64,000 nt of DNA, from assembly GCA_008638225.1 (NCBI GenBank), contig VTPP01000001.1, positions 1-64,000 of the forward strand, in the 5' to 3' direction. How positions within the stretch are numbered: the first letter of the stretch is position 1; each line of letters opens with the position of its first letter. The notes under the pieces are model-generated. The model had not been told where the DNA came from and did not search any database. It saw only the letters and a list, made by a program, of their open reading frames with translations. The translations under genes and the position numbers were made by a program. The stretch comes from Pelagibacteraceae bacterium. GTDB taxonomy: Bacteria > Pseudomonadota > Alphaproteobacteria > Pelagibacterales > Pelagibacteraceae. Of the stretch, positions 1 to 8,955 are shown in pieces.

Positions 1-60
1 CAAGTGATCTAGATAAATTATCATTTTAAATGACAAAACCCAGCTTACAGACCAGCTAGC
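1..60 (+). ncRNA. rnpB: RNase P RNA, 3' end (partial)
   Basis: The first 60 bases resemble the 3' end of bacterial class A RNase P RNA: an ACAAAACCCAGCTTACAGAC block (compare ACAGAACCCGGCTTA in well-known rnpB genes), preceded by a short stem region and followed by a GACCAGCTAGC tail that would be the 3' strand of helix P1. The rest of the gene, including the 5' strand of P1, lies outside the window. rnpB next to mraZ is a familiar alphaproteobacterial arrangement, which supports the call. The exact 3' end is inferred. Confidence 0.72.
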
Positions 61-109
61 AAAACAATCATTTCTTTCGAAAAAAGTACAAAAATAGAAC
101 AATTAAAAG

Positions 110-138
110 TTGAATATAATTGTTTTATTTATTAATAA
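110..138 (+). promoter_or_regulatory. Candidate sigma70 promoter for mraZ/dcw cluster
   Basis: TTGAAT at 110-115 and TAATAA at 133-138 are separated by 17 bases, a plausible -35/-10 pair. The start would fall near 145, inside the row of putative MraZ boxes, as expected for a repressor-controlled promoter. In such AT-rich DNA chance matches are common, so this is tentative. Confidence 0.35.
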
Positions 139-141
139 AAT

Positions 142-165
142 ACCATATAAACCCATAATATCCCA
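142..165. promoter_or_regulatory. Putative MraZ-box array (three 10-bp-spaced repeats)
   Basis: ACCA (142-145), CCCA (152-155) and CCCA (162-165) recur with exactly 10-base periodicity; on the minus strand they read TGGG, TGGG, TGGT. MraZ proteins of other bacteria bind rows of TGGGN elements with 5-base spacers upstream of mraZ, which is the same period. The position directly upstream of mraZ fits autorepression. The orientation relative to the gene differs from the sites I recall, and nothing else confirms it. Confidence 0.42.
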
Positions 166-191
166 TATAGGGGAAAAAATGAAATTTAAAA

Positions 192-641
192 ATGTTTATA
201 TCTACGTTCGAAAACAAATTAGACAAAAAGGGGAGAGTTTCGGTGCCAGCAACTTTTAGATCTCATTTAGCAAGTCTTGGTTATAATGGTGTTGTTTGCT
301 ACCCGTCATTTACAAATCTTTCTATTGAATTTTGTGCACAAAGTAGAATTGAAAAAATTATAGAAACTATTGATAATTTAAATCCCTTTGAGGAGAATAG
401 AGATATTTTTTCAACTTCAATTTTAGCAAATAGTCATCAATTAAATTTTGATACAGAAGGAAGAGTAACGTTAACAGAAAAATTAATAGAGCATACAGGA
501 GTGAAGGAAAAAGTTTTGTTTGTAGGACAGGGAAAAACTTTTCAAATGTGGGAACCTTCGCAATTTAAAAAATTTAGTGATGATGCTAGAAAAAAAGCAA
601 AATTACAAAGATCAAACCTAAAATGGAATACTAACAATTAA
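192..641 (+). CDS. mraZ: Transcriptional regulator MraZ
   Basis: The 149-residue protein is the usual first gene of the division/cell-wall cluster and, by family, a DNA-binding repressor of it. It has two SpoVT/AbrB-like swapped-hairpin modules, each with the family signature: [10 protein letters not shown] at residues 11-20 and DTEGRVTL at 87-94. The [15 protein letters not shown] start matches the family N-terminus, so the ATG at 192 is preferred. A purine run, AGGGG, lies 18 bases upstream and seems too far to act as its ribosome binding site. It is followed after 16 bases by ftsZ rather than the expected rsmH. Putative MraZ boxes lie just upstream. Confidence 0.93.
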   Translation: MFISTFENKLDKKGRVSVPATFRSHLASLGYNGVVCYPSFTNLSIEFCAQSRIEKIIETIDNLNPFEENRDIFSTSILANSHQLNFDTEGRVTLTEKLIEHTGVKEKVLFVGQGKTFQMWEPSQFKKFSDDARKKAKLQRSNLKWNTNN

Positions 642-657
642 ACCAACGGAGATAAAC

Positions 658-2157
658 ATGCCAATAAATATAACAGCGCCAGAATTAAGAGAACTAAAAC
701 CAAGAATAGTAGTTTTGGGAGTAGGAGGAGCAGGCGGAAATGCAATTAATAATATGCTTGAAGCTGGATTAGAAGGCGTAGAATTTTATGCGGCAAATAC
801 AGATGCGCAAGCATTAAAACATAACTTTGCAGAATGTAAAATTCAACTTGGAGCAAATTTAACTAGAGGACTTGGAGCTGGAGCAAAAGCAGATATTGGT
901 CAAGCAGCTGCTGACGAGTCAATGAATGAAATTATAAGTTTACTACAAGGTGCCAACATGGTTTTTGTAACTGCCGGAATGGGAGGGGGAACCGGAACTG
1001 GAGCTGCTCCTGTAATTGCAAAAGCTGCAAAAGATTTAAATATTTTAACAGTTGGTGTTGTAACAAAACCATTTATGTTCGAAGGGCCTGGTAGAATTAG
1101 AGTTGCAGAAAAAGGTTTAGAAGAATTAAGAAAATATTGTGACACCATGATTGTAATCCCAAATCAAAATCTTTTTAAAGTTGCAAATGAGAAAACAACT
1201 TTTCCAGACGCATTTAGAATGGCTGATAATGTTTTGATGCAAGGTGTAAAAGGAATTACAGATCTGATTGTAAAACCAGGTCTTATTAATTTAGATTTTG
1301 CAGATATTGAAACTGTAATGAGCGGTATGGGCAAAGCAATGATGGGAATGGGAGAGGCTGAGGGCGAGAAGAGAGCAATTCAAGCTGCTGAAGCTGCTAT
1401 CACAAATCCTTTGATCGATGAGTATTCATTAAAAGGAGCAAGAGGTCTGTTAATTAATATAACTGGAGGTAACGACATAACTTTATTTGAAGTAGATGAA
1501 GCTTCAAATAAAATCAGAGCGGAAGTTGATCCGTCAGCAGAAATTTTAGTAGGAACAACTTTTGACGAAAGTCTCGCTGGTAAGTTTAGAGTATCAATTG
1601 TTGCTACAGGTTTAAATGGAGAAGTAAGCATAAATAAGCCGGTAGTAAGCATGATCAGACATATTCAAAATAGAAACAATAGCTATACAAGACCATCTAC
1701 TTTTTCTGGTAATAGTTATTCGTCTCTTCAAACATCTGCGCACATGGCTACCAATGGAGCGACAGCATTAGATATGAATGCTTACCCTCAGCATGAGCAA
1801 AATCAAGCGAAGGAACAAAAATTAGATGTTCAAACTAATTATCAAACTCAAACAGAGCAATCGCAGATTGAAAAAAAAGAAGAAATTAGTCACGATCATT
1901 TAGAAATGAATACGGACGAACACTCTCTTTTTGGTCAAGCAGACCCGATTGAATTTGTGGAAGAAAGTTTTGAAAAAGTAGAAAATGAAAATCAGCTTTT
2001 TACAAACGACCAAGATGTTAATCATTCAATCTCAACGCAAGGCTCTTTGTCTGAAAAAAATCAAGAAGAGTTTACTAATGAAAACTTTTCTGAATTGAAT
2101 ACAGAAGATAAAAACGATTTAGAAATACCCGCGTTTCTACGAAGACAAACAAACTAA
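658..2157 (+). CDS. ftsZ: Cell division GTPase FtsZ (displaced to between mraZ and rsmH)
   Basis: FtsZ is the tubulin homologue that forms the cytokinetic Z-ring. The 499 residues show the tubulin signature GGGTGTG at 109-115, an N-terminal GTP-binding domain beginning at about residue 15 ([12 protein letters not shown]), and a T7-loop NLDFAD. A long Gln/Glu/Asn-rich, probably disordered linker runs from about residue 325 to 485, and the protein ends in the conserved peptide EIPAFLRRQ. It starts 16 bases after mraZ with a GGAG ribosome binding site. In most Proteobacteria ftsZ follows ftsA; here ftsA is followed by lpxC and no second ftsZ is visible. The position is unusual; the identity is certain. 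Confidence 0.98.
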   Translation: MPINITAPELRELKPRIVVLGVGGAGGNAINNMLEAGLEGVEFYAANTDAQALKHNFAECKIQLGANLTRGLGAGAKADIGQAAADESMNEIISLLQGANMVFVTAGMGGGTGTGAAPVIAKAAKDLNILTVGVVTKPFMFEGPGRIRVAEKGLEELRKYCDTMIVIPNQNLFKVANEKTTFPDAFRMADNVLMQGVKGITDLIVKPGLINLDFADIETVMSGMGKAMMGMGEAEGEKRAIQAAEAAITNPLIDEYSLKGARGLLINITGGNDITLFEVDEASNKIRAEVDPSAEILVGTTFDESLAGKFRVSIVATGLNGEVSINKPVVSMIRHIQNRNNSYTRPSTFSGNSYSSLQTSAHMATNGATALDMNAYPQHEQNQAKEQKLDVQTNYQTQTEQSQIEKKEEISHDHLEMNTDEHSLFGQADPIEFVEESFEKVENENQLFTNDQDVNHSISTQGSLSEKNQEEFTNENFSELNTEDKNDLEIPAFLRRQTN

Positions 2158-2174
2158 AATATTAGTGTTCTTTA

Positions 2175-3188
2175 ATGTCACTGGATATAAGTCCCCATTA
2201 TCCAGTGATGTTAAACGAGGTTATAAAGTCCATAAAACCAAATAATAAAAATACAATAGTCGACTGTACTTTTGGCTGTGGTGGTTATAGTAAAAAAATA
2301 CTTGAGATTTTTCCAAATTATCAAATTATTGCAATAGATAGAGATCCTTCGGTAAAAAAATTTGCAGAAGTATTGAATGCTAGTTTTAAAAATAGACTTA
2401 AATTCATTAATGATAAATTCAGTAATCTAGAAAATATTATTAGGAATTATCAAGATGATATCAGTTACTTTATTTTTGATTTTGGAATCTCTTCTTTCCA
2501 ACTAGATAATTATGACAGAGGTTTTTCTTTTAATTCCGAAACAAAATTAGATATGAGAATGGGTCACAATACAATTAGCGCCTATGAAATTGTAAATGAG
2601 GCGCCTTTAGAAGATCTTAATAGTATTATTAAAATTTTCGGAGAAGATAATGACCATAAAAAAATTGCTAAGGAAATAGTTCAAATAAGAAAAAATAAAA
2701 CTATCCATACTACTAAGGAACTTCGCAATACAATTCTAAAAGCAAAGGGAAATCGGTATTTTAAAAAAGATCCATGTACCAAAACGTTCCAGGCGTTGAG
2801 AATGATAGTTAATCAAGAACTCTCTGAGATATTTAATGCCTTAAAAAAAACAATAGAGTTAAGCAAGACAAATACGGGTATAACTACTGTAACTTTTCAT
2901 TCTCTAGAAGACAGAATAGTAAAAAAAATTTTTAACATAAGTAAAGATTTGGAAAAAAATCCTTCAAGATATTTGCCAAAAATCACACCAAATACAGAGC
3001 AAAGTTATATCCAGAAAATGAGTAATAAAGCCATTAAACCAACAGACCATGAAATTGCAACAAATCCAAGATCTCGCTCAGCAAAGTTTAGATCAATAAT
3101 CAAAATGGGAAATGACAAACTTAACATAAATAGAAAAGATCTTAAGATGGAAAGATTGTTCGAGTTAGAGGAAAAATATGCAGGGTAA
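2175..3188 (+). CDS. rsmH: 16S rRNA (cytosine1402-N4)-methyltransferase RsmH
   Basis: This 337-residue SAM-dependent methyltransferase (MraW) modifies C1402 of 16S rRNA. Visible landmarks are the HYPVMLNEV N-terminus, the SAM-binding loop CTFGCGGYSK at 31-40, an acidic IDRDP motif, the family sequence FDFGISSFQLD, a DMRM motif and a C-terminal NPRSRSAK. Length is slightly above the usual ~310. It starts 17 bases after ftsZ, without a clear ribosome binding site, and its last 11 bases overlap ftsL, suggesting coupled translation in the dcw operon. Confidence 0.95.
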   Translation: MSLDISPHYPVMLNEVIKSIKPNNKNTIVDCTFGCGGYSKKILEIFPNYQIIAIDRDPSVKKFAEVLNASFKNRLKFINDKFSNLENIIRNYQDDISYFIFDFGISSFQLDNYDRGFSFNSETKLDMRMGHNTISAYEIVNEAPLEDLNSIIKIFGEDNDHKKIAKEIVQIRKNKTIHTTKELRNTILKAKGNRYFKKDPCTKTFQALRMIVNQELSEIFNALKKTIELSKTNTGITTVTFHSLEDRIVKKIFNISKDLEKNPSRYLPKITPNTEQSYIQKMSNKAIKPTDHEIATNPRSRSAKFRSIIKMGNDKLNINRKDLKMERLFELEEKYAG

Positions 3189-3450
3189 AAAATATATGAT
3201 TAGCTTTATCTGTCTGTTGCTTGGACTAATTAGTATTCATATTTTAAAAAACAAAACTAGAGAACTAGAATTAAAAATTGAAAAAGTTTCACAAAATATT
3301 ATTTCATTAAAAGAGGAAATTGAAGTGCAAAAAGTTGAATTTAGTTATTTATCAAATCCACAGAGAATATCTAACCTTGCTAAAGAATATTTAAAAAATG
3401 ATTATATTCCTCTATTTCCAAACAAAATAATTTCAGATGAAAAAAAATAA
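3178..3450 (+). CDS. ftsL: Cell division protein FtsL
   Basis: A 90-residue bitopic protein with a short cytoplasmic tail, one membrane segment at about residues 6-23, then a periplasmic coiled coil rich in Glu/Lys heptads (about 27-60) and a segment SNPQRISNLAKEYL that matches the conserved FtsL C-terminal region. It is expected to form the FtsQLB divisome scaffold. It overlaps rsmH by 11 and ftsI by 14 bases. Sequence identity in this family is low, so the call leans partly on gene order, but length, topology and the RISNLA motif all agree. Confidence 0.85.
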   Translation: MQGKKYMISFICLLLGLISIHILKNKTRELELKIEKVSQNIISLKEEIEVQKVEFSYLSNPQRISNLAKEYLKNDYIPLFPNKIISDEKK

Positions 3451-5122
3451 AAAATTAAAACTATATTTTGAAGAGCAGTCATCTTTTAGAAAAGAAAAAA
3501 ATGAAAACGAAAATAGAAATAATTTCGTTATTTCAACATTCCTGATTGTGTTTGCTGTAATTTGTGCAAGATTAATTTTTTTAGGTTTTGAAAAAAGTGA
3601 TTTTATAGTTTCAAAAAATAACGATAAATTTTTTTATGAACGAAAAGATATCATTGATAGCCAAGGAATTATTTTAGCTAAAAATATCACAGTTTATGAT
3701 TTAGTGTTAAGAAAGAGTAAAGTTAAAAATATTCAAAGTATTTTATTAAAAGCTAAAATAAATTTTTCAGATATTGATACAGAAAATTTAAAATTAGAAA
3801 ATGAAGATAAGTCGGTTGTTATTTTAAAAAAAAACCTTTCGCCAGCAGATTACAATAAAGTAATTGCACTTGGAGAACCTGCCTTAGAATTATCAAAAAG
3901 AGAAATAAGAATTTACCCGCATAAAAATTTATTTTCCCACATCTTAGGTAAAGTTGATATTGATAATCGAGGTATTTCTGGAATGGAGATGTATTTAGAC
4001 GATAAATTAAAAGACAAATCAGATCTAAATATTCCAGTGCAAACATCATTAGATGCTAATATTCAATTCTTAGTTTACGAAGAATTATTAAAAGCTGTCG
4101 GCGACTTTTCGGCTTTAGGAGCCGCTGCTATACTTATGGATGCTAATACAGGCAAGATAATCTCTATGGTATCTCTGCCAGATACCGATAACAATAAAAG
4201 AGATGCTAAAGAATCTAAAAATTATTTAAGCAAAGCTACTAAAGGACTTTATGAACTTGGTTCAGTTTTTAAAACTTTTACAATTGCCAGCGCTATCGAA
4301 AATAAAATCGTCACAAAAGATACTTTGTTTGAAGATTTAAGGCAGAGAGTAATGTGTGGAAAATATCCTATAAACGAGTATCGATGGGATAAATCAAAAA
4401 GAAATCTTACCGTTGAAGATATACTGGTCAAGTCTTCAAACATTGGAACTATCGAAATTATAAATATGAATGGTTTAGAAAATCATCAAAAATTCTTAGA
4501 AAGCCTTGAGATTTTCGATATGCCTAGATTAGAAGTTGCGGAGTTGTCCAAGCCCAATCAAAATAGGTGGGGAAAATGTAATACTTTAACTTCAGGTTAT
4601 GGTCACGGTGTTAGTACTTCATTATTACAGCTTACAAGGGCTTACGGAGCAATCGTTAATGGCGGAGAACTATTGGACACTTCAATCTTGGCACACACAC
4701 CAGTAAAGGCAAAAAGAATTATTAGTAAAGAAACCAGTTTAATTATGAACGATATATTAAGGGCCAATGTTAACAGTAAAAATAAAACAGAAGGAAGTGG
4801 AAGAAAAGCCGATATCAAGGGATATGATGTAATAGGAAAAACTGGGACGGCTCAAAAACCCTCAGAAAATGAAAAAGGTTATTCAGATGAAATTTTGAAT
4901 ATTTTTACGGCAGCTTTTCCTCATAAAAAACCAAAATATGTTCTTACAGTATTGATGGACGAGCCAAAAGGAGCACCACAAATATGGAAACATAATCGAA
5001 GAGAGGCCGGATGGAATGCTGTTTATGTTGCAGGCCAAATAATACAAAAAATAGGACCTAGTTTGGCCATAAATGACATAGATCTTAGAGAAACCCATGC
5101 AAGCATTTCAAAAATTAATTAA
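3437..5122 (+). CDS. ftsI: Division-specific peptidoglycan transpeptidase FtsI (PBP3)
   Basis: This 561-residue class B penicillin-binding protein crosslinks septal peptidoglycan. An unusually Lys/Glu-rich cytoplasmic tail of about 28 residues precedes one membrane anchor (about 30-50), then a PBP dimerisation domain and a transpeptidase domain. All three catalytic motifs are visible: SVFK (276-279, nucleophile Ser276), SSN (333-335) and KTGT (468-471). It overlaps ftsL by 14 and murE by 26 bases. As the partner of the FtsW polymerase encoded further on, it acts in the inner membrane/periplasm. Confidence 0.96.
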   Translation: MKKNKKLKLYFEEQSSFRKEKNENENRNNFVISTFLIVFAVICARLIFLGFEKSDFIVSKNNDKFFYERKDIIDSQGIILAKNITVYDLVLRKSKVKNIQSILLKAKINFSDIDTENLKLENEDKSVVILKKNLSPADYNKVIALGEPALELSKREIRIYPHKNLFSHILGKVDIDNRGISGMEMYLDDKLKDKSDLNIPVQTSLDANIQFLVYEELLKAVGDFSALGAAAILMDANTGKIISMVSLPDTDNNKRDAKESKNYLSKATKGLYELGSVFKTFTIASAIENKIVTKDTLFEDLRQRVMCGKYPINEYRWDKSKRNLTVEDILVKSSNIGTIEIINMNGLENHQKFLESLEIFDMPRLEVAELSKPNQNRWGKCNTLTSGYGHGVSTSLLQLTRAYGAIVNGGELLDTSILAHTPVKAKRIISKETSLIMNDILRANVNSKNKTEGSGRKADIKGYDVIGKTGTAQKPSENEKGYSDEILNIFTAAFPHKKPKYVLTVLMDEPKGAPQIWKHNRREAGWNAVYVAGQIIQKIGPSLAINDIDLRETHASISKIN

Positions 5123-6494
5123 TCAAAAAGATTGCTCAATAGATACAAGAACTTTAAAAAAAAAAGAAATATTTTTTGACTTAGGGAGTACAAAAAAGAA
5201 ATATGGAAAATATTTCTATCAAGCTTTAAATAAAAAACCATCAGCAATTATTACAGAAAAAGCCAAAATAGATAAAAATTGTTCTATAAAAATATATAGC
5301 ATAAATAATATAAAGGCTTTCTATAAAAAAAATATATTTTTGAAATACAAGAAAAAACCCAAGTACAGAATTGCGGTAACAGGAACCAACGGCAAAACTT
5401 CTGTAGCATATTTTTTTTATAAAATACTATCCTTATTAAATTATAAGGCTGGGTGTGTGGGCACACTCGGTGTTTTTGAAAATAATAAAAGATATATGGG
5501 AAAATTAACTACCCCAAGTTTTTTAGATAATCATAAAATTTTTAACTCTTTTTATAAAAAAAAAATAAACTACTCAATAATAGAAGCTTCTAGTCATGGA
5601 TTAAAACAAGCAAGACTGGAACTAATTGATTTTCATTGTGGAATTTTTACAAATTTAACTCATGATCATTTGGATTATCATTTAACTATGCGAGATTATT
5701 TGAATTCAAAAATGATTTTGTTTAAAAATTTGGTGAAAAATAATGGATATGTGGTTGCAAATACAGAAATTCCACAATTTAAAATATTAAAAAAAATATC
5801 TAATATAAGAAAACTAAATCTTTTAACATACGGGAATAAAGGAAATACAATAAAAATCATTTCACTAAAAAGAAGTGGAGTAAACACGATATTAAAAATA
5901 AATGCTTTGGGAGAAGTATTTTCAATTAATTTACGATTTATAGGTAAATTTCAAATAGAAAATTTTTTAGCAGCTACACTAGCTTGTTATACATGCGGTA
6001 TTAGCTTTCAAAAAATCTTTAGCATCGCCTCAAAAATACAAAATCCAGTGGGCAGAATGCAGTTAATTAAAAATAATAATAAAATTGTTATTATAGACTA
6101 CGCGCATACACCCGATGCTTTGCATAAAACAATTTCTGAAATTAAATCTTTTTTTAACAAAAAAGTTAACCTTGTGTTTGGTTGTGGTGGAAATAGAGAT
6201 TCATCTAAAAGAAGAATTATGGGGAAAATTGCCAATAATTTATGCGAAAAGGTGTATATTACAGATGATAACCCTAGGTATGAAGATCCAAAAAAAATCA
6301 GATCACAAATAAAATCAACTTGTCCCAAGGCAATAGTTGTTGCTTCTAGAGATTTTGCTATAAAAAAAGCAATTCAATCTTTGGAAGGACAAATTTTACT
6401 AATAGCCGGAAAAGGTCATGAAAACTTTCAGTTAATAAAGGATAAAAGAATTCCTTTTTCTGATTATCGGTACGCAAAAAAATATCTAAAATAA
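5097..6494 (+). CDS. murE: UDP-MurNAc-tripeptide synthetase MurE (meso-DAP type)
   Basis: This cytoplasmic ATP-dependent ligase adds the third stem-peptide residue. The 465 residues contain the Mur-ligase P-loop TGTNGKTS at 95-102, a GTLGV segment, the TNLTHDHLDYH motif, the glutamate-ligase domain IDYAHTPDAL and the DNPR motif at 391-394 that marks meso-diaminopimelate specificity. The ATG at 5097 lies within ftsI and gives a normal N-terminus with SIDTRT at 14-19. The 26-base overlap is the longest in the cluster. The next gene, murF, starts directly after its stop. Confidence 0.95.
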   Translation: MQAFQKLINQKDCSIDTRTLKKKEIFFDLGSTKKKYGKYFYQALNKKPSAIITEKAKIDKNCSIKIYSINNIKAFYKKNIFLKYKKKPKYRIAVTGTNGKTSVAYFFYKILSLLNYKAGCVGTLGVFENNKRYMGKLTTPSFLDNHKIFNSFYKKKINYSIIEASSHGLKQARLELIDFHCGIFTNLTHDHLDYHLTMRDYLNSKMILFKNLVKNNGYVVANTEIPQFKILKKISNIRKLNLLTYGNKGNTIKIISLKRSGVNTILKINALGEVFSINLRFIGKFQIENFLAATLACYTCGISFQKIFSIASKIQNPVGRMQLIKNNNKIVIIDYAHTPDALHKTISEIKSFFNKKVNLVFGCGGNRDSSKRRIMGKIANNLCEKVYITDDNPRYEDPKKIRSQIKSTCPKAIVVASRDFAIKKAIQSLEGQILLIAGKGHENFQLIKDKRIPFSDYRYAKKYLK

Positions 6495-7862
6495 ATGAAT
6501 TTAAATCAAGTCGACCTAAAATTAATTTTTAAAAAGAATATTTTAACAAAGAGAATAAATAACATTTGCATCAACAGCAAAGAAGCCAAAAAAAATTCTA
6601 TTTTTATTGCAATTAAGGGAAAAAGAACTGACGGACATCTTTATGTCAATGAAGCTTTAAAAAATGGCTGCGATATCGCTATTGTAAAAAAAAATTTTAA
6701 AGTTGAAAAAAAATATAAAAATAAAATACACAAAGTTAATTCTACATTAAGCTTTTTGACAAAAATTGCAAAATACCAACGAACCAAATCTAACGGAGTA
6801 TTTATTGGCATAACAGGAAGTTTTGGAAAGACTACGTTAAAATTTATGCTATCTTATTTTCTTAGTAAATACAAAAAAACGTTTAGTTCACCAAGGTCAT
6901 TTAATAACCACTTCGGTCTACCTCTCTCCCTGTCTAATACGCCACATAGTAGTAAATATAATATTTTTGAAATTGGAATGAGCAATAAAGGAGAGATAGA
7001 TAAACTATCTAAAATACTAAAACCTAATATTTCTGTTATTACTAATATTGGGCCAGCCCATCTAGAAAATTTAAAAAGTTTACAAAATATTTGTTTAGCA
7101 AAAGCAGAAATTATGAATCACATGAAAGCTAATGAGGTTATTTTTTTAAATGCTAATGATGAGTATTTTAATACACTTAAAAATTTAGCAGAAAATAAAA
7201 ATTTAAAAGTTATTACATTCGGCTACTCAAAAAAATGTAATGTGCAGTTGGTAAAAATAAAAAAAAAAATTAATAAATTATATTTATTTATAAAAATTTA
7301 TAAAAAAACTTACAAAATTGAAACTAATACAATTAATAAAAACTTTATTGATAATTTTTTAATTACTTGCGCGATTTCTTCCCACTTAGGATTAAATTTA
7401 ACGAAAATTGTTAAATATGCCAAAAAGTTTCCGACTCCATCTGGTCGAGGCAATATTGTTGTAAAAAAATTTAATAATAAAAAAATTACAATAATAGATG
7501 AAAGCTACAATGCAAATCCGGTTTCTATGAAAAATGCTATAGAAAATTTTTCTTCTTCAAAAACTAAAAAAAGTAAAAAAATTGCAATAATTGGAGATAT
7601 GCTTGAACTAGGCTCGCACTCTAAATTTTACCATGAGCAATTAGCCGGAATAATAAAAAAGTCTAATATTGATTATGTTTATTTTGTCGGAAGAGAAGTT
7701 TTCAATACTTATAGAAAGTTGCAAAATACAGATAAATACAGAATTTATGAAGATGTTGAGCAATTTAGCGAGTTTTTTTTAGAAATAATAAATGAAAAAT
7801 CTATTTTCTTGATAAAAGGTTCAAATGGAGTCGGTTTGCATAAATTATTAAACAAAATTTAA
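6495..7862 (+). CDS. murF: UDP-MurNAc-tripeptide:D-Ala-D-Ala ligase MurF
   Basis: This cytoplasmic ligase adds D-Ala-D-Ala to complete the pentapeptide precursor. In 455 residues it shows the INSKEAKKNSIFIAIKG N-terminal region, the P-loop GITGSFGKTT at about 105-114, a NIGPAHLE motif, and the C-terminal ESYNANPVSM and GDMLELG motifs typical of MurF. It starts on the base after the murE stop with no spacer and is followed by mraY after 4 bases. The protein is very Lys/Asn-rich, like its neighbours. Confidence 0.95.
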   Translation: MNLNQVDLKLIFKKNILTKRINNICINSKEAKKNSIFIAIKGKRTDGHLYVNEALKNGCDIAIVKKNFKVEKKYKNKIHKVNSTLSFLTKIAKYQRTKSNGVFIGITGSFGKTTLKFMLSYFLSKYKKTFSSPRSFNNHFGLPLSLSNTPHSSKYNIFEIGMSNKGEIDKLSKILKPNISVITNIGPAHLENLKSLQNICLAKAEIMNHMKANEVIFLNANDEYFNTLKNLAENKNLKVITFGYSKKCNVQLVKIKKKINKLYLFIKIYKKTYKIETNTINKNFIDNFLITCAISSHLGLNLTKIVKYAKKFPTPSGRGNIVVKKFNNKKITIIDESYNANPVSMKNAIENFSSSKTKKSKKIAIIGDMLELGSHSKFYHEQLAGIIKKSNIDYVYFVGREVFNTYRKLQNTDKYRIYEDVEQFSEFFLEIINEKSIFLIKGSNGVGLHKLLNKI

Positions 7863-7866
7863 ATCA

Positions 7867-8955
7867 ATGTTGAATTATTTATTTTCTTATTTATCTGCTG
7901 ATTTTAGTTTTTTAAACGTTTTTAAATATATAACTTTCCGAACCGGAATGTCTGTATTCACTTCCTTGTTATTCGTTCTTTTTTTTGGTGGTCCATTTAT
8001 TAAATATTTACAATCTTCCAAGCATTTTGATCAGCCAATTAGAAATGATGGTCCTTTATCACATATTATTAAAAAGGCTGGCACTCCGACATTTGGTGGA
8101 ATTCTAATTATATTTTCTGCAGTGGTAAGTTCACTTCTTTGGGCCGATATAGAAAATATATATGTTTTGATATCTCTTTTTTCAATTTTAAGTTTTGCTT
8201 TGATTGGTTTTTTAGATGATTATTTAAAAATCAAAAATGGTAACTCATCCGGAGTTAAAGCTAAATATAAAATAATATTGCAAATTTTATTTGCATTAAT
8301 GATTGTTTATTTAATTAACATTTCAACAGCAGAAAATATTAGAAATATTTTAAATTTACCTTTTTATAAAAATTTAGTTTTTGATTTGGGTGTTTTCTAC
8401 ATTTTTTTTGGAATACTAGTTATTGTTGGGTCATCTAACGCTGTTAATCTAACAGATGGATTAGATGGTTTGGCCACAGTACCCGTAATATTAGTAACGC
8501 TTACATTTGTCTTAATAACTTATCTAGTAGGAAATGTAATTTTTTCTGATTATTTAAAATTAGTTTATATAAAAAATACAGGAGAAGTTTGTATTGTGTT
8601 GGGCTCTATCGTTGGTTCGTGCTTAGGATTTTTATGGTTTAATGCCCCACCGGCTAAAATTTTTATGGGCGATACGGGCTCACTGGCTTTAGGTGGATTT
8701 TTAGGAACGATTGGCTTAATTACAAAACATGAGGCTGCGCTTTTTATTGCAGGAGGACTTTTTGTGTTAGAGGCATCATCCGTAATAATACAAGTTATTT
8801 CATTTAAACTATTTGGTAAAAGAGTTTTTAGAATGGCACCATTACATCACCATTATGAAAAAAAAGGTTGGGAAGAGTCTACAATTGTCATTCGTTTTTG
8901 GATTATTTCTGTAATACTTGTTTTAATAGCTTTATCCACCTTAAAACTTAGATAA
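7867..8955 (+). CDS. mraY: Phospho-MurNAc-pentapeptide translocase MraY
   Basis: This integral membrane enzyme transfers phospho-MurNAc-pentapeptide to undecaprenyl phosphate, giving lipid I. The 362 residues form about ten membrane segments and include TPTFGGILI, the catalytic aspartates in FLDDYLKIKNGNSSG, NAVNLTDGLDGLA, MGDTGSLALGG and the cytoplasmic histidine cluster MAPLHHHYE. Length and all signatures are standard for the family. It shares one base with murD (TAATG). Confidence 0.97.
   Translation: MLNYLFSYLSADFSFLNVFKYITFRTGMSVFTSLLFVLFFGGPFIKYLQSSKHFDQPIRNDGPLSHIIKKAGTPTFGGILIIFSAVVSSLLWADIENIYVLISLFSILSFALIGFLDDYLKIKNGNSSGVKAKYKIILQILFALMIVYLINISTAENIRNILNLPFYKNLVFDLGVFYIFFGILVIVGSSNAVNLTDGLDGLATVPVILVTLTFVLITYLVGNVIFSDYLKLVYIKNTGEVCIVLGSIVGSCLGFLWFNAPPAKIFMGDTGSLALGGFLGTIGLITKHEAALFIAGGLFVLEASSVIIQVISFKLFGKRVFRMAPLHHHYEKKGWEESTIVIRFWIISVILVLIALSTLKLR

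Noticed and set aside
179-259. 26-codon leader frame starting at ATG 179 before mraZ
   Set aside because: It has a GGGG just upstream, but it overlaps mraZ out of frame and codes for nothing recognisable; mraZ itself begins at 192.
900-1652. Antisense open reading frames of 82 and 90 codons inside ftsZ
   Set aside because: They are shadows of a strongly coding frame on the other strand, have no ribosome binding sites and no recognisable domains.
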